NCBI GenBank assembly: GCA_018654605.1
Contig: JABILG010000016.1
Coordinates: 35,882 to 99,881, forward strand
Source: a bacterium
GTDB taxonomy: Bacteria > Desulfobacterota_D > UBA1144
Length of the DNA: 64,000 nt
Direction: 5' to 3'
The position numbers and the translations under genes are program-made. This document shows, in pieces, positions 18,299 through 27,471 of the stretch. Every line of letters begins with the position of its first letter. The stretch's first letter is position 1. The notes beneath the pieces are model-generated. The model was not told the origin of the DNA. It worked only from the letters and a program-made list of their open reading frames with translations, and did not search any database.

Positions 18299-20002
18299 AT
18301 GGAGAGCAAGATGAAGAAAGAAAAAAAAATAGTTAAGAATGAAGGGATAAAAGAATTTAGTGATGGATTAAGAGGTACAATTCAGGAAGAGCTGTCTAGC
18401 CAGGATTCTATTAAATTCTCTAGTGATAACGAGCAAGTACTAAAATTTCATGGAATCTATCAACAAGATGATAGGGACAAAAGAAAAGCCTTAATGAAAG
18501 CTCGCCTAGAAAAAGATTACAGCTTCATGATTAGAACAAAAAATCCAGGCGGTGGAAATATAACTGCAGAGCAGTGGCTTGTAATGGATGATATTACAAA
18601 CAAATGGTCAAATCCTACCCTTAGAATTACAACCCGAGAATGCTTTCAGTTTCATGGAATTGGCAAAAAAAACCTTAAGGAATTAGTTAAGACTTTAAAT
18701 GAAAATCTTATAACTTCTTATGGAGCTTGTGGTGACATAGTTAGAAATACTGTTGCGTCACCTATATCTGATATTAGAGAAGATTTCAGCTATGACGCAC
18801 AGTCTTTAGCTAAGAAAATTGATCAAGCCACATTAGCCAAATCAAGGGGATATTATGAAATATGGGTTGATGGCGAAAAAGTTTCAACTAAAGCAAATAG
18901 AGATAAAATCGAAGAAGATTCTCTCTATAAAAAAACATACTTACCAAGAAAATTTAAAATAGGGATAGGCCACCAATCAGATAATTCAATTGATATATAC
19001 ACACAGGATATAGGGATATTGCCTATAATTGACGGAGAAAATAAGTATTTTAATATCTTAGTAGGTGGTGGATTGGGTAGTCATCATAGACAAACACAAA
19101 CCTTTCCTAGGCTAGCTGATGAGCTCGGGATGTGCAAAGAAAGTGAGGTTCTAGAAGTTGTAAAAGGTATAATAGCAATCCAAAGAGACTACGGTGTAAG
19201 AACAGATAGGAAACAAGCAAGAATGAAATACCTATTAGAAGATTGGGGGGTAGAGAAGTTTAAGGTTGAATTAGAATCCAGAATAAATTTTAAACTAGAA
19301 AAATATATTAAAAAATCGGTAGTAAGAATAGAAAACTACTATGGATGGCATAAACAAAAACAAAAAAACAAATTCTATTGCGGAATATTTATCGAAAATG
19401 GTCGAATAAAAGATACAGAAACAGTGAAACTAAAATCAGGGCTAGCTGAAATAATTAAAAAATATAATATTGAGACTAGGCTCACTGCAACACAAGACTT
19501 AATTCTAGTAAATATTAACAAAGAAGATGTAGAAGGTGTAAGTAGCCTATTAAAAGAAAATAATATTGATACAAATGAGAAATACTCTAATTTAAGATTG
19601 GCGTCCATGGCATGCCCTGCACTTCCAACATGTAGCCTCGCAGTTGCAGAAGCTGAAAGATTCCTGCCTTCTCTCATAGATCAGCTGGACCTTAGAGGAT
19701 TTGGTAATGAGAAAATAAAAATTAGAATGAGCGGGTGTCCTAACTCCTGCTCTAGGCCTCCGGTCTCAGAAATTGGACTAATTGGTGCAACAGCTAATAA
19801 ATATAATATTTACTTAGGTGGAGATTTCTATGGGACAAGGCTTAATAGATTATTTTTAGAGCTTGTGGATGATGAAGAGCTTGCCGATAAAATATCAAAA
19901 TTAATTAACTATTGGAAAGAAAATAGAAAAAATCAGAATCAAGCATTTGGTGACTTTTGTAATATTGAGGACTTTGAAGTTCTGAGGAGAGTTGTCGTAT
20001 AA
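18299..20002 (+). CDS. cysI: nitrite/sulfite reductase, siroheme hemoprotein (CysI-like)
   Basis: MACPALPTCSLAVAEAE and IRMSGCPNSCSRPPVSEIGLIG siroheme/4Fe-4S ligand motifs. Confidence 0.92.
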   Translation: MESKMKKEKKIVKNEGIKEFSDGLRGTIQEELSSQDSIKFSSDNEQVLKFHGIYQQDDRDKRKALMKARLEKDYSFMIRTKNPGGGNITAEQWLVMDDITNKWSNPTLRITTRECFQFHGIGKKNLKELVKTLNENLITSYGACGDIVRNTVASPISDIREDFSYDAQSLAKKIDQATLAKSRGYYEIWVDGEKVSTKANRDKIEEDSLYKKTYLPRKFKIGIGHQSDNSIDIYTQDIGILPIIDGENKYFNILVGGGLGSHHRQTQTFPRLADELGMCKESEVLEVVKGIIAIQRDYGVRTDRKQARMKYLLEDWGVEKFKVELESRINFKLEKYIKKSVVRIENYYGWHKQKQKNKFYCGIFIENGRIKDTETVKLKSGLAEIIKKYNIETRLTATQDLILVNINKEDVEGVSSLLKENNIDTNEKYSNLRLASMACPALPTCSLAVAEAERFLPSLIDQLDLRGFGNEKIKIRMSGCPNSCSRPPVSEIGLIGATANKYNIYLGGDFYGTRLNRLFLELVDDEELADKISKLINYWKENRKNQNQAFGDFCNIEDFEVLRRVVV

Positions 20003-20887
20003 ATGAAAAAAAATATATATCTAAAAGAATTAGAAAGCGAGGCAATCTTTATTCTTAGAGAGGTTGTCGCAGAATTTAAGAATCCTGTAATGCTTTATTC
20101 TGTAGGTAAAGATTCAAGTGTGATGCTTCATCTTGCTAGAAAGGCTTTCTTCCCATCAAAGATTCCTTTCCCGTTGCTCCATGTAGATACAGGATATAAA
20201 TTTAGAGAGATGTATGAATTCAGAGATTCATTTACTAAAGAAATTGGTGCAAATTTAATTGTATACAGGAATGAAGAAGCCATACAAAAAGGCTTTCACC
20301 CTTCAAAGAATGGAATTGCAAAATGCTGTGGAGCATTAAAAACTCAGGCTCTGCTCGATGCGCTTAGTAAATATAATTTTAATGCAGCAATAGGTGGTGC
20401 AAGAAGAGATGAAGAAAAATCTCGAGCCAAAGAAAGAATTTTTTCTTTCCGTGACTCTTTTGGTCAATGGAATCCTAAGTCACAAAAACCAGAATTATGG
20501 AACATTTTTAACGGAGAAATTGATGAAGAAGAGTCTGTAAGAATTTTCCCTTTATCTAGTTGGACAGAAACTGATATTTGGAACTATATTAAGCATGAAG
20601 GAATAAAAATTACTCCTTTATATTTTGCAAGAAATAGAAATATGATAATCCAAGATAACAGCCTAGTCCCTTCAGACGATATCAACAACCAAGGCTCAAC
20701 TAAAGTTAAATCTAGATTTAGATCTCTCGGATGTATGCCATGTACAGGTGCTATTAGATCTGATGCAACTGATATCGACATGATAATTGAAGAAACTATT
20801 AAAGCAAAAAGAAGCGAGCGGGAGACCAGAATCATTGATCACGGTTCTAATTCTATGGAAGATAAAAAGAGGGAAGGTTACTTTTAA
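20003..20887 (+). CDS. cysD: sulfate adenylyltransferase subunit 2
   Basis: MLYSVGKDSSVMLHLARKAF, LLHVDTGYKFREM, FSFRDSFGQWNPKSQKPELWN. Confidence 0.96.
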   Translation: MKKNIYLKELESEAIFILREVVAEFKNPVMLYSVGKDSSVMLHLARKAFFPSKIPFPLLHVDTGYKFREMYEFRDSFTKEIGANLIVYRNEEAIQKGFHPSKNGIAKCCGALKTQALLDALSKYNFNAAIGGARRDEEKSRAKERIFSFRDSFGQWNPKSQKPELWNIFNGEIDEEESVRIFPLSSWTETDIWNYIKHEGIKITPLYFARNRNMIIQDNSLVPSDDINNQGSTKVKSRFRSLGCMPCTGAIRSDATDIDMIIEETIKAKRSERETRIIDHGSNSMEDKKREGYF

Positions 20888-20888
20888 T

Positions 20889-22142
20889 ATGAGTGATTCA
20901 ATCGAAATTTTAAGATTTGCTACAGCAGGAAGTGTCGATGATGGTAAATCAACACTTATAGGAAGATTATTGTATGATTCAAAAGGCATATTCCTTGATC
21001 AACTAGAAACATTAGAAAATGACTCAAAATCTAAGAACCTAAAAGAAATAGATCTTGCCCACCTGACAGATGGACTTAAAGATGAGCGAGAGCAAGGAAT
21101 TACAATTGATGTAGCATATAGATATTTTTCAACCCCTAAAAGAAAATTCATAATTGCAGATACCCCTGGTCATGAAGAATATACACGCAATATGTTTACT
21201 GGCGCTAGCAACTCTAGCTTGGCAATTATATTGATTGACTCGAGAAAAGGTGTATTAACTCAATCCAAGCGTCATCTTTATATAAGTTACCTTCTAGGTA
21301 TAAAGAATATAATTGTTGCTATAAATAAAATGGACCTTGTCGATTACAGTAGAGAAGTATTTACAAATATAAGGGAGGACTTTTTAAAATTATCTGATGA
21401 TTTATCAGTCAATTCGATTAACTTTATACCTATATCTGCTCTAAAAGGAGACATGATTGTAGATAGAGGAGTCAACCTCCCTTGGTACAAAGGGGAAACA
21501 TTAATTCACATACTTGAGAATACTAAAATATACCCCGAAGAAGATTTTAGTAGATCTTGTTTTCCTGTTCAACTCGTATCAAGAGTAGACAATGAAGAAG
21601 TTAAAGATTTTCGTGGTTATATGGGAATGGTTACATCAGGAAAATTTAAAATTGGCGACAATATTAAGATTTTGCCAGGTAAAAAAGAATCAAAGATAGA
21701 GAATATAATTGTATCCGGAGAATATAGTCAAGAGATAGATAAGAGCCAATCTGGAACATTGCTATTAAAAGATGAGCTAGAAATCTCTCGTGGGGACGTA
21801 ATTGCGTCTTTGGACTATGAATTAAAGATTAATCAGACAATATTGTCTCAAATCTGCTGGATGGGAGAGGAAGGGCTTAAATTAAAGACAAAATACATAA
21901 TGAAGCATTCCAATAAGAACTCAAAAATTATAATCAATAAAGTACTAAACAAGATAAACATTGAGTCGCTGAAAGAATTAGAATCCGATGAACCATTTCA
22001 GATGAACGATATTGGCCAGGTCGAGATAAAAATCCAAAATAACATCGTCTATGATACATATGAATCAAACAAGCAACTTGGTTCTTTTATCATTATCGAT
22101 ATTGAATCAAACAATACTGTCGCTGCAGGAATTATAAAGTAA
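20889..22142 (+). CDS. cysN: sulfate adenylyltransferase subunit 1 (no APS-kinase domain)
   Basis: ATAGSVDDGKSTLIGRLLYD, DTPGHEEYTRNM, NKMDLVDY; start MSDSIEILRF. Confidence 0.95.
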   Translation: MSDSIEILRFATAGSVDDGKSTLIGRLLYDSKGIFLDQLETLENDSKSKNLKEIDLAHLTDGLKDEREQGITIDVAYRYFSTPKRKFIIADTPGHEEYTRNMFTGASNSSLAIILIDSRKGVLTQSKRHLYISYLLGIKNIIVAINKMDLVDYSREVFTNIREDFLKLSDDLSVNSINFIPISALKGDMIVDRGVNLPWYKGETLIHILENTKIYPEEDFSRSCFPVQLVSRVDNEEVKDFRGYMGMVTSGKFKIGDNIKILPGKKESKIENIIVSGEYSQEIDKSQSGTLLLKDELEISRGDVIASLDYELKINQTILSQICWMGEEGLKLKTKYIMKHSNKNSKIIINKVLNKINIESLKELESDEPFQMNDIGQVEIKIQNNIVYDTYESNKQLGSFIIIDIESNNTVAAGIIK

Positions 22143-23125
22143 TGGAAATTGCGCTTATATCTTTTTTAAGTCTAATACTAGCGTTTAATATAGGAGCAAA
22201 TAATGCTGCATCGTCTATGTCGACAGTGTATGGCGCAAAAATGCTTTCAAAACTGGGTACAGTCTCACTAGTTTTTATATTTGTATTCCTTGGGGCTTCC
22301 TTAGGAGGAGAAAAAGTTGTTACCACCGTTGGAAAGAACTTGCTTAATATAGATTTCCTTAATTTAAAATCAAACCTAATTTATCTAGTTCTAATCATTC
22401 CAATAATTTCTATATTAGTAGCAAATAAATCAAAAGTACCTATTGCTACTACCCATATAGTTGTTTGTACTATATTCGGCATAGGATTAAGCTTAAATTC
22501 TCTAAACGTAACTAAGGCTGCTGAAATAATAGGTTGGTGGCTAATTACGCCTATAGCAATATGGCTTGTAAATTATCTAATTGGAAAGTATGTATATTTT
22601 GAAATTGTCGACAAGCTAATAAGTATGGATGGACGAAAAACTCAGAGGATATCTTTTTCTTTAAAATTTTTATTGATATCTTCTGCCTGCTTTCTGGCTC
22701 TTTTTGCAGGTGCAAACAATGCTGCCAATGCTGCTGCCCCTATTGTAGGGCTCAATGTGATAACAGCGGAAGATGCAGCACTTATATCCGGCTTTTTCAT
22801 GGCATTAGGAGCTTTAATCTTTGGTGGAGCTATTATGGAGAATATAGCAACCAAGATAACTTCTCTTTCAATAATAAGAGCGATTTCTGTTAATTTTACT
22901 AGCGGTTCTTTCCTTGCATTTGCTTCCTTCTATGGGATTCCTATTTCTATGGCAGAAATAATCACATCAGGAATAATTGGTTTTTCTTGTTCAACTTCAG
23001 GATTCAAGAAGACATTTAGAAAAAAAAGCGTAGCTCAGATTGTAACATTTTGGATTCTCGCTCCAATTATTTGTATTGTAATATCATATTTTACGACCAA
23101 CCTTATACTTGGAGAAATAAAATGA
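22142..23125 (+). CDS. PiT-family inorganic anion permease, probable sulfate permease (CysP-like)
   Basis: FNIGANNAASSMSTVYGAK and FAGANNAANAAAPIVG duplicated GANN signatures; embedded in the sulfate operon. Confidence 0.85.
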   Translation: MEIALISFLSLILAFNIGANNAASSMSTVYGAKMLSKLGTVSLVFIFVFLGASLGGEKVVTTVGKNLLNIDFLNLKSNLIYLVLIIPIISILVANKSKVPIATTHIVVCTIFGIGLSLNSLNVTKAAEIIGWWLITPIAIWLVNYLIGKYVYFEIVDKLISMDGRKTQRISFSLKFLLISSACFLALFAGANNAANAAAPIVGLNVITAEDAALISGFFMALGALIFGGAIMENIATKITSLSIIRAISVNFTSGSFLAFASFYGIPISMAEIITSGIIGFSCSTSGFKKTFRKKSVAQIVTFWILAPIICIVISYFTTNLILGEIK

Positions 23126-23745
23126 ACAAAAACATAGGGCTAAGTTCCTTAAACACTGACCTTAAAAAGAAGGCTCCTATAGATATAATTAGATGGGGGC
23201 TAAAAAAGAGTAAGAATCCAATCGTGACCACAAATTTTAGACCTTATGAGGCCGCCATATTGCATCTGGTAATTCAAGCCAAACCAGACACCAAAGTCAT
23301 ATGGTGCGATACAGGTTATAACACTAAAGCAACTTACCTTTTTGCCGAAAAAATTATATCTGAACTAAAACTCAACATACTTTTATATGTTCCGAGACAA
23401 ACGAAAGAATATCGATCCATCTTTATGGGTGATATTCCGGGGGTTATGGATCCTAAACATAAAGAATTTACTGATCAAGTTAAGCTAGAACCATTTAGAA
23501 GAGCAATGTCAGAAATAGGCCCTGATCTGTGGATTACAAATCTTAGGAAGGGTCAAACACAATTTAGAGATAGTATAGACATAGCAAGTAAAACTAAAGA
23601 TGGCTTATTAAAGCTTAGTCCTTTTTATTATTGGTCAGACAAAGATTTAGATGTTTACATGAAAGAGCATAAACTAAAAAATGAGTTTGATTATTTTGAT
23701 CCTACGAAAGTTGAAGAGAAAAGAGAATGTGGGCTGCATGATTAA
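23122..23745 (+). CDS. cysH: phosphoadenylyl-sulfate (or APS) reductase, non Fe-S type
   Basis: VIWCDTGYNTKATYLFA...RECGLHD C-terminal motif; ATGA overlap with the permease. Confidence 0.88.
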   Translation: MNKNIGLSSLNTDLKKKAPIDIIRWGLKKSKNPIVTTNFRPYEAAILHLVIQAKPDTKVIWCDTGYNTKATYLFAEKIISELKLNILLYVPRQTKEYRSIFMGDIPGVMDPKHKEFTDQVKLEPFRRAMSEIGPDLWITNLRKGQTQFRDSIDIASKTKDGLLKLSPFYYWSDKDLDVYMKEHKLKNEFDYFDPTKVEEKRECGLHD

Positions 23746-23759
23746 TGAAGTAAAAAGGG

Positions 23760-23840
23760 CGAAAAAAAAGATTGAGTTTTAGTGCTAATCTCTTAGCTTT
23801 CTACGTGAGACAAACAACTTTATCTCTAACTCAACCTGAT
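23760..23840 (-). ncRNA. candidate sRNA: three-way-junction RNA with U8 tail
   Basis: Minus strand: P1 UUGAGUU/AACUCAA, P2 GAGAUAAA-GUUG-UUUGUCUC (with U-G pair), P3 GCUAA-GAGA-UUAGC (GNRA loop), then UUUUUUUU; upstream TTGACA-17-TAGTTT. Confidence 0.65.
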
Positions 23841-23846
23841 GAATAT

Positions 23847-23875
23847 AAACTACACAATAAAAAGCTTTTTGTCAA
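23847..23875 (-). promoter_or_regulatory. putative promoter of minus-strand sRNA
   Basis: Consensus -35 TTGACA (complement 23870-23875), 17-nt spacer, TAGTTT (complement 23847-23852). Confidence 0.5.
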
Positions 23876-23881
23876 TGATTT

Positions 23882-24850
23882 TTAAATTCCTTTTGCTTCT
23901 GACAATTCTTCAGGAACAAATATAGACCCTATAGGCAACAGAATAGCATCACCTAGAACTGTTATAACTCTAAAAATTAGTATTCCAATAGTCGGGTCGT
24001 CTGGTCCATATATTGGGGATAGTAGTGCGATAACTATAAATTCCCTTATACCAATTCCGCCAGGTGCTCCAGGTATAATAAACATTCCAAGCCATGTGAT
24101 TGTAAAAAGTGAGACCACATAAAGAAAGCCTATATCCATACCCAGCAAGCTTGAAAAGACAAAGAATTCTACTGTGCCCATTCCAAGAAAGAAACAAACT
24201 AATAGAAGAGAAAGTCTAATTATCCTCATTAAGTTTTCTGAGGAAAAAGCTGATTTATAATTTTTTAGAGCCCTTACTAGATAAAAAGCTATGGCCAAAG
24301 CACCAAATATTAAGATTCCAAAGGAAAATCCTTTAACTTTTCCACCTGAGAAATCTCTTATCTTAGCAACTAGCTCGTCAGAAAGTGAGAAGTTTCCTGT
24401 ATAGACCGATATTAATACTATTACAAGTCCTATAAGTACCATAAAAACTATTTCGAGAAAATAACTTTGTACCACATTCGCCTTGGAAGGGCCAAGCTTC
24501 GTAGCAAAATATATTCTAGCAATAACATGCATTAAATTAGAAGGTATATATTTATAGATTTGAGTCTTAGTATAAATTCCTATTACTCTCCATCTAGGTA
24601 AAGCAGAACCATGAAGGAGTTCTAACATATATCTCCAACCAGTAGCCAAGAAACACATTAAAACCACATAAATTGCAATAAAAAGGAGCAATAGAGGAAT
24701 CCATGAATAGCTTAATTTTTGCTTTGCGGCTTCAAGGTCAATATTCACAACATAACGATATACAAAATACAAGGCTGCAAGGCTAACCAAGTATCCAAGT
24801 ACTTCAATTATTTTCTTTTTTATTGGTTTTTTAGACTCATTTCCGCTCAA
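23882..24850 (-). CDS. lysylphosphatidylglycerol synthase TM-region/UPF0104 (YbhN-like) protein
   Basis: Polytopic; TWLGMFIIPGAPGGIGIREFIVIALLSP motif. Confidence 0.85.
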   Translation of the reverse strand: MSGNESKKPIKKKIIEVLGYLVSLAALYFVYRYVVNIDLEAAKQKLSYSWIPLLLLFIAIYVVLMCFLATGWRYMLELLHGSALPRWRVIGIYTKTQIYKYIPSNLMHVIARIYFATKLGPSKANVVQSYFLEIVFMVLIGLVIVLISVYTGNFSLSDELVAKIRDFSGGKVKGFSFGILIFGALAIAFYLVRALKNYKSAFSSENLMRIIRLSLLLVCFFLGMGTVEFFVFSSLLGMDIGFLYVVSLFTITWLGMFIIPGAPGGIGIREFIVIALLSPIYGPDDPTIGILIFRVITVLGDAILLPIGSIFVPEELSEAKGI

Positions 24851-24949
24851 TATCCGACTCCCAACTAAGATTAACTATATGATAAAAGTAAATGTTTAAT
24901 ATATACTACTATAAAGACAGATTAAATTACAATTAGTTTTTGGTTTTAT

Positions 24950-25519
24950 ATGATTTTAAATTTGATATCATCATTATTCTTTAGCAATAAGATATATATG
25001 GCTGCTTCCCTTAATAGGCACTATATACAAGGAAGCAGAGCTTTATGTATTGTCCTGTTGGCCACTCTACTTGATGACTTTGCATATTATATGTTTGACA
25101 ATAAATATTCTTTATCAAACTTCAGTTCTATCTTTTATTTTAGCGAAATTATTATTAGTTGTTTTACACTATGTCTTCTTGGAAGAATTTTCGGAGGTTC
25201 GCCTAAACAATTATCATTTAGTTCGGTGTTTAAGGCCTTCAGCTTTACACTATCTCCAGTAATTTTTGGTTCACTTGTATTAATTCTTCTTTCTTCATTA
25301 ACGAATCTAAATGTTGAATATTATAATCAAGTAAAACTTGGGGCATACTTGATTATTACAGTCTGGATGTGGTTATGTCAGTTTATATTTATCTCAACGT
25401 ATTTTGACAGAATCACCGGTTTAAGTAAGTTGATAATGTTCATCTTAAATATAGGCATTTATTTAGGGATGGATAAGTTTAAGAAATTCTTCTATCTCTT
25501 TTTTTCTGGGCTCCAATAG
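24950..25519 (+). CDS. hypothetical multi-TM protein (Yip1-like)
   Basis: 189 aa, five hydrophobic helices. Confidence 0.55.
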   Translation: MILNLISSLFFSNKIYMAASLNRHYIQGSRALCIVLLATLLDDFAYYMFDNKYSLSNFSSIFYFSEIIISCFTLCLLGRIFGGSPKQLSFSSVFKAFSFTLSPVIFGSLVLILLSSLTNLNVEYYNQVKLGAYLIITVWMWLCQFIFISTYFDRITGLSKLIMFILNIGIYLGMDKFKKFFYLFFSGLQ

Positions 25520-26247
25520 TCTACGATTTGGAAAGTATCAACAATATATTCAAGTCTAAAACAAAATACTTTAGCATCTTTATAGATCTCCTCAGCAATA
25601 AATGGGGTCAAAAAAATATCAGTTTTATCATTTTTATTCTTAGGTAGCATATTGTGGGTTTTTGATATCACTTGTGCTGCAATACTTTCATAATTAGAAA
25701 ACCCAGTATTTAAATCAGATATTGAATACTTGGTCTCAAGCTCCAATTTTAAATCGCCACCTAAAATCTTTACCTGTTCTATCTTACGGATTATTTTTTC
25801 AAAATTCTCAACCAACCTGAAGCATCTCCTTGGTGGGTGAACCTCAAATGAGAAATAAGAGTCTTCCTTAATATACTTGTGAACAAATCCTGAATCATAA
25901 TGAAAAGAGTTAGATAGATCTCTATACCTACTTAACGCAATACCTATATTTCTAAGAAGCTGGGATAAGATCTCTGAATCTATAACTTTATTAGATTTAA
26001 CTAGCAAGCTCCTCCACCAATTTACCGTCTCTACACAAAAGGGATCCATTATGACGTTCGGATCTGCCTCAATTGACCAAAAAAGATACTTTGGCTTCTT
26101 AGTAATAAGAAATCTATTTACCAATAAATGTCTAGAGAAGCAAGTGCCTGTTTCAAGTGTTGGAGGGAAGAAAGAAAAATTATCTTGATATTTATATTTA
26201 TTTTGTAATGATTCAAAGCTTCTATATTCTAAGATCTTAGTCACCAA
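25492..26247 (-). CDS. hypothetical protein
   Basis: Long ORF on the same strand as, and 1 nt from, 26249..26833; no recognised domain. Confidence 0.6.
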   Translation of the reverse strand: MVTKILEYRSFESLQNKYKYQDNFSFFPPTLETGTCFSRHLLVNRFLITKKPKYLFWSIEADPNVIMDPFCVETVNWWRSLLVKSNKVIDSEILSQLLRNIGIALSRYRDLSNSFHYDSGFVHKYIKEDSYFSFEVHPPRRCFRLVENFEKIIRKIEQVKILGGDLKLELETKYSISDLNTGFSNYESIAAQVISKTHNMLPKNKNDKTDIFLTPFIAEEIYKDAKVFCFRLEYIVDTFQIVDYWSPEKKR

Positions 26248-26248
26248 C

Positions 26249-26833
26249 TTATTTACTAGAAACTATATAAGTACAAGAATTTTTTAACTTGATTCCATCC
26301 GATAGAAACTTGTTTAAAAAAATAAAATTATAATCATGTGATTCCCAGGATAAAGATTCGCTAATTCCATTATTAACCGTAACCATGTGATGCCTCCCTA
26401 AGTTACTAATTGATATAGCCCTCATCTTTTTACAATCAAAGTTATCGTAAGCGAAGTAACCAACAGCTTTTACCTTTTCATTAGAACCCTCAGAATAGAA
26501 AGAATAAACATTCTTTAGATCTTGTAATTTGCTCTTTCTTAAGTACAAGTTGTGATTCTTGACTCGTAACAAATTAGAAACTGTTATGTATTCAGCTGAG
26601 TCAGCAAATGAAACTTTATAAAGTGACGAATCTGCCCCGGAAGCCTCGTTAATTGGGACTCCATCAATTGAACCATTATTGTAAAAGCTATAATGAATAG
26701 AATGGTTGATCGTATTATAAAATCCTACAACTATTAGAATTAAAGACAGGTAAAAGAGCGGCATAAATACCCAACCATTGTCTCTTATAAAAGGGGCTTT
26801 GCTAATTTTTTCTAGTATTTTTCTTATATTCAT
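26249..26833 (-). CDS. hypothetical membrane-anchored protein
   Basis: Single N-terminal TM (WVFMPLFYLSLILIVVGFY). Confidence 0.6.
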   Translation of the reverse strand: MNIRKILEKISKAPFIRDNGWVFMPLFYLSLILIVVGFYNTINHSIHYSFYNNGSIDGVPINEASGADSSLYKVSFADSAEYITVSNLLRVKNHNLYLRKSKLQDLKNVYSFYSEGSNEKVKAVGYFAYDNFDCKKMRAISISNLGRHHMVTVNNGISESLSWESHDYNFIFLNKFLSDGIKLKNSCTYIVSSK

Positions 26834-26844
26834 CTAATCCTCAC

Positions 26845-27312
26845 TTAACCGTCTGTAGGAAAAACTTTAAGCATCTTATCGGGTTCTTTAACTACCCCAC
26901 TTTCATCTTCACCCTTTTTTATCTGATCGACTAAATCCATCCCCTCTTCTACTTCACCCCAAATAGTATATTGATTATTTAACCAAGAGCAATCTCCAAA
27001 GCAAATAAAGAATTGAGAATTTGCGCTATTAGGATCAGCAGACCTTGCCATTGACACGGAACCTCTTATGTGATTTTCATCAGAGAATTCCTGATTTAAA
27101 TTTGGCTTATCGGAGCTACCAGTCCCTGTTCCTGTAGGGTCCCCAGTTTGAGCCATGAAATTTGGGATTACTCTATGAAAAACAACTCCATCATAAAAAC
27201 CCTCTGCTGCTAATTCAGTAATTCTTTGTACATGATTAGGTGCAATATCAGGTCTAAGTTTTATTTTTACATTTCCCGTCTCAAGCTGAATTTCAATGTG
27301 TGTAAATGCCAT
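26845..27312 (-). CDS. peptidyl-prolyl cis-trans isomerase (cyclophilin)
   Basis: FYDGVVFHRVIPNFMAQTGDPTGTGTG, MARSADPNSANSQFFICF. Confidence 0.95.
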   Translation of the reverse strand: MAFTHIEIQLETGNVKIKLRPDIAPNHVQRITELAAEGFYDGVVFHRVIPNFMAQTGDPTGTGTGSSDKPNLNQEFSDENHIRGSVSMARSADPNSANSQFFICFGDCSWLNNQYTIWGEVEEGMDLVDQIKKGEDESGVVKEPDKMLKVFPTDG

Positions 27313-27471
27313 CATAAGCTCCTTTAATTCTTGATACATATAATATATATTTTTTTTCAATATATAAAAGTTTTTTTACTCTTTATATTCATTTTTTGCA
27401 ATGTATAATTAACATGGAGTTTAACCCCAATTTTAAACTGAAACGATATTTTACATGGAGGGTGTATAATT

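Noticed and set aside
20787-20889. 100-bp overlap of the listed cysN ORF with cysD
   Set aside because: The true start is MSDSIEILRF at 20889 right after the cysD stop; the upstream extension is non-homologous.
23746-23881. Plus-strand terminator for cysH as sole explanation of the structured gap
   Set aside because: On the plus strand P2 has a C-A mismatch, P3 loses its GNRA loop and no T-run follows P1; the minus strand fits better, although a bidirectional role cannot be excluded.
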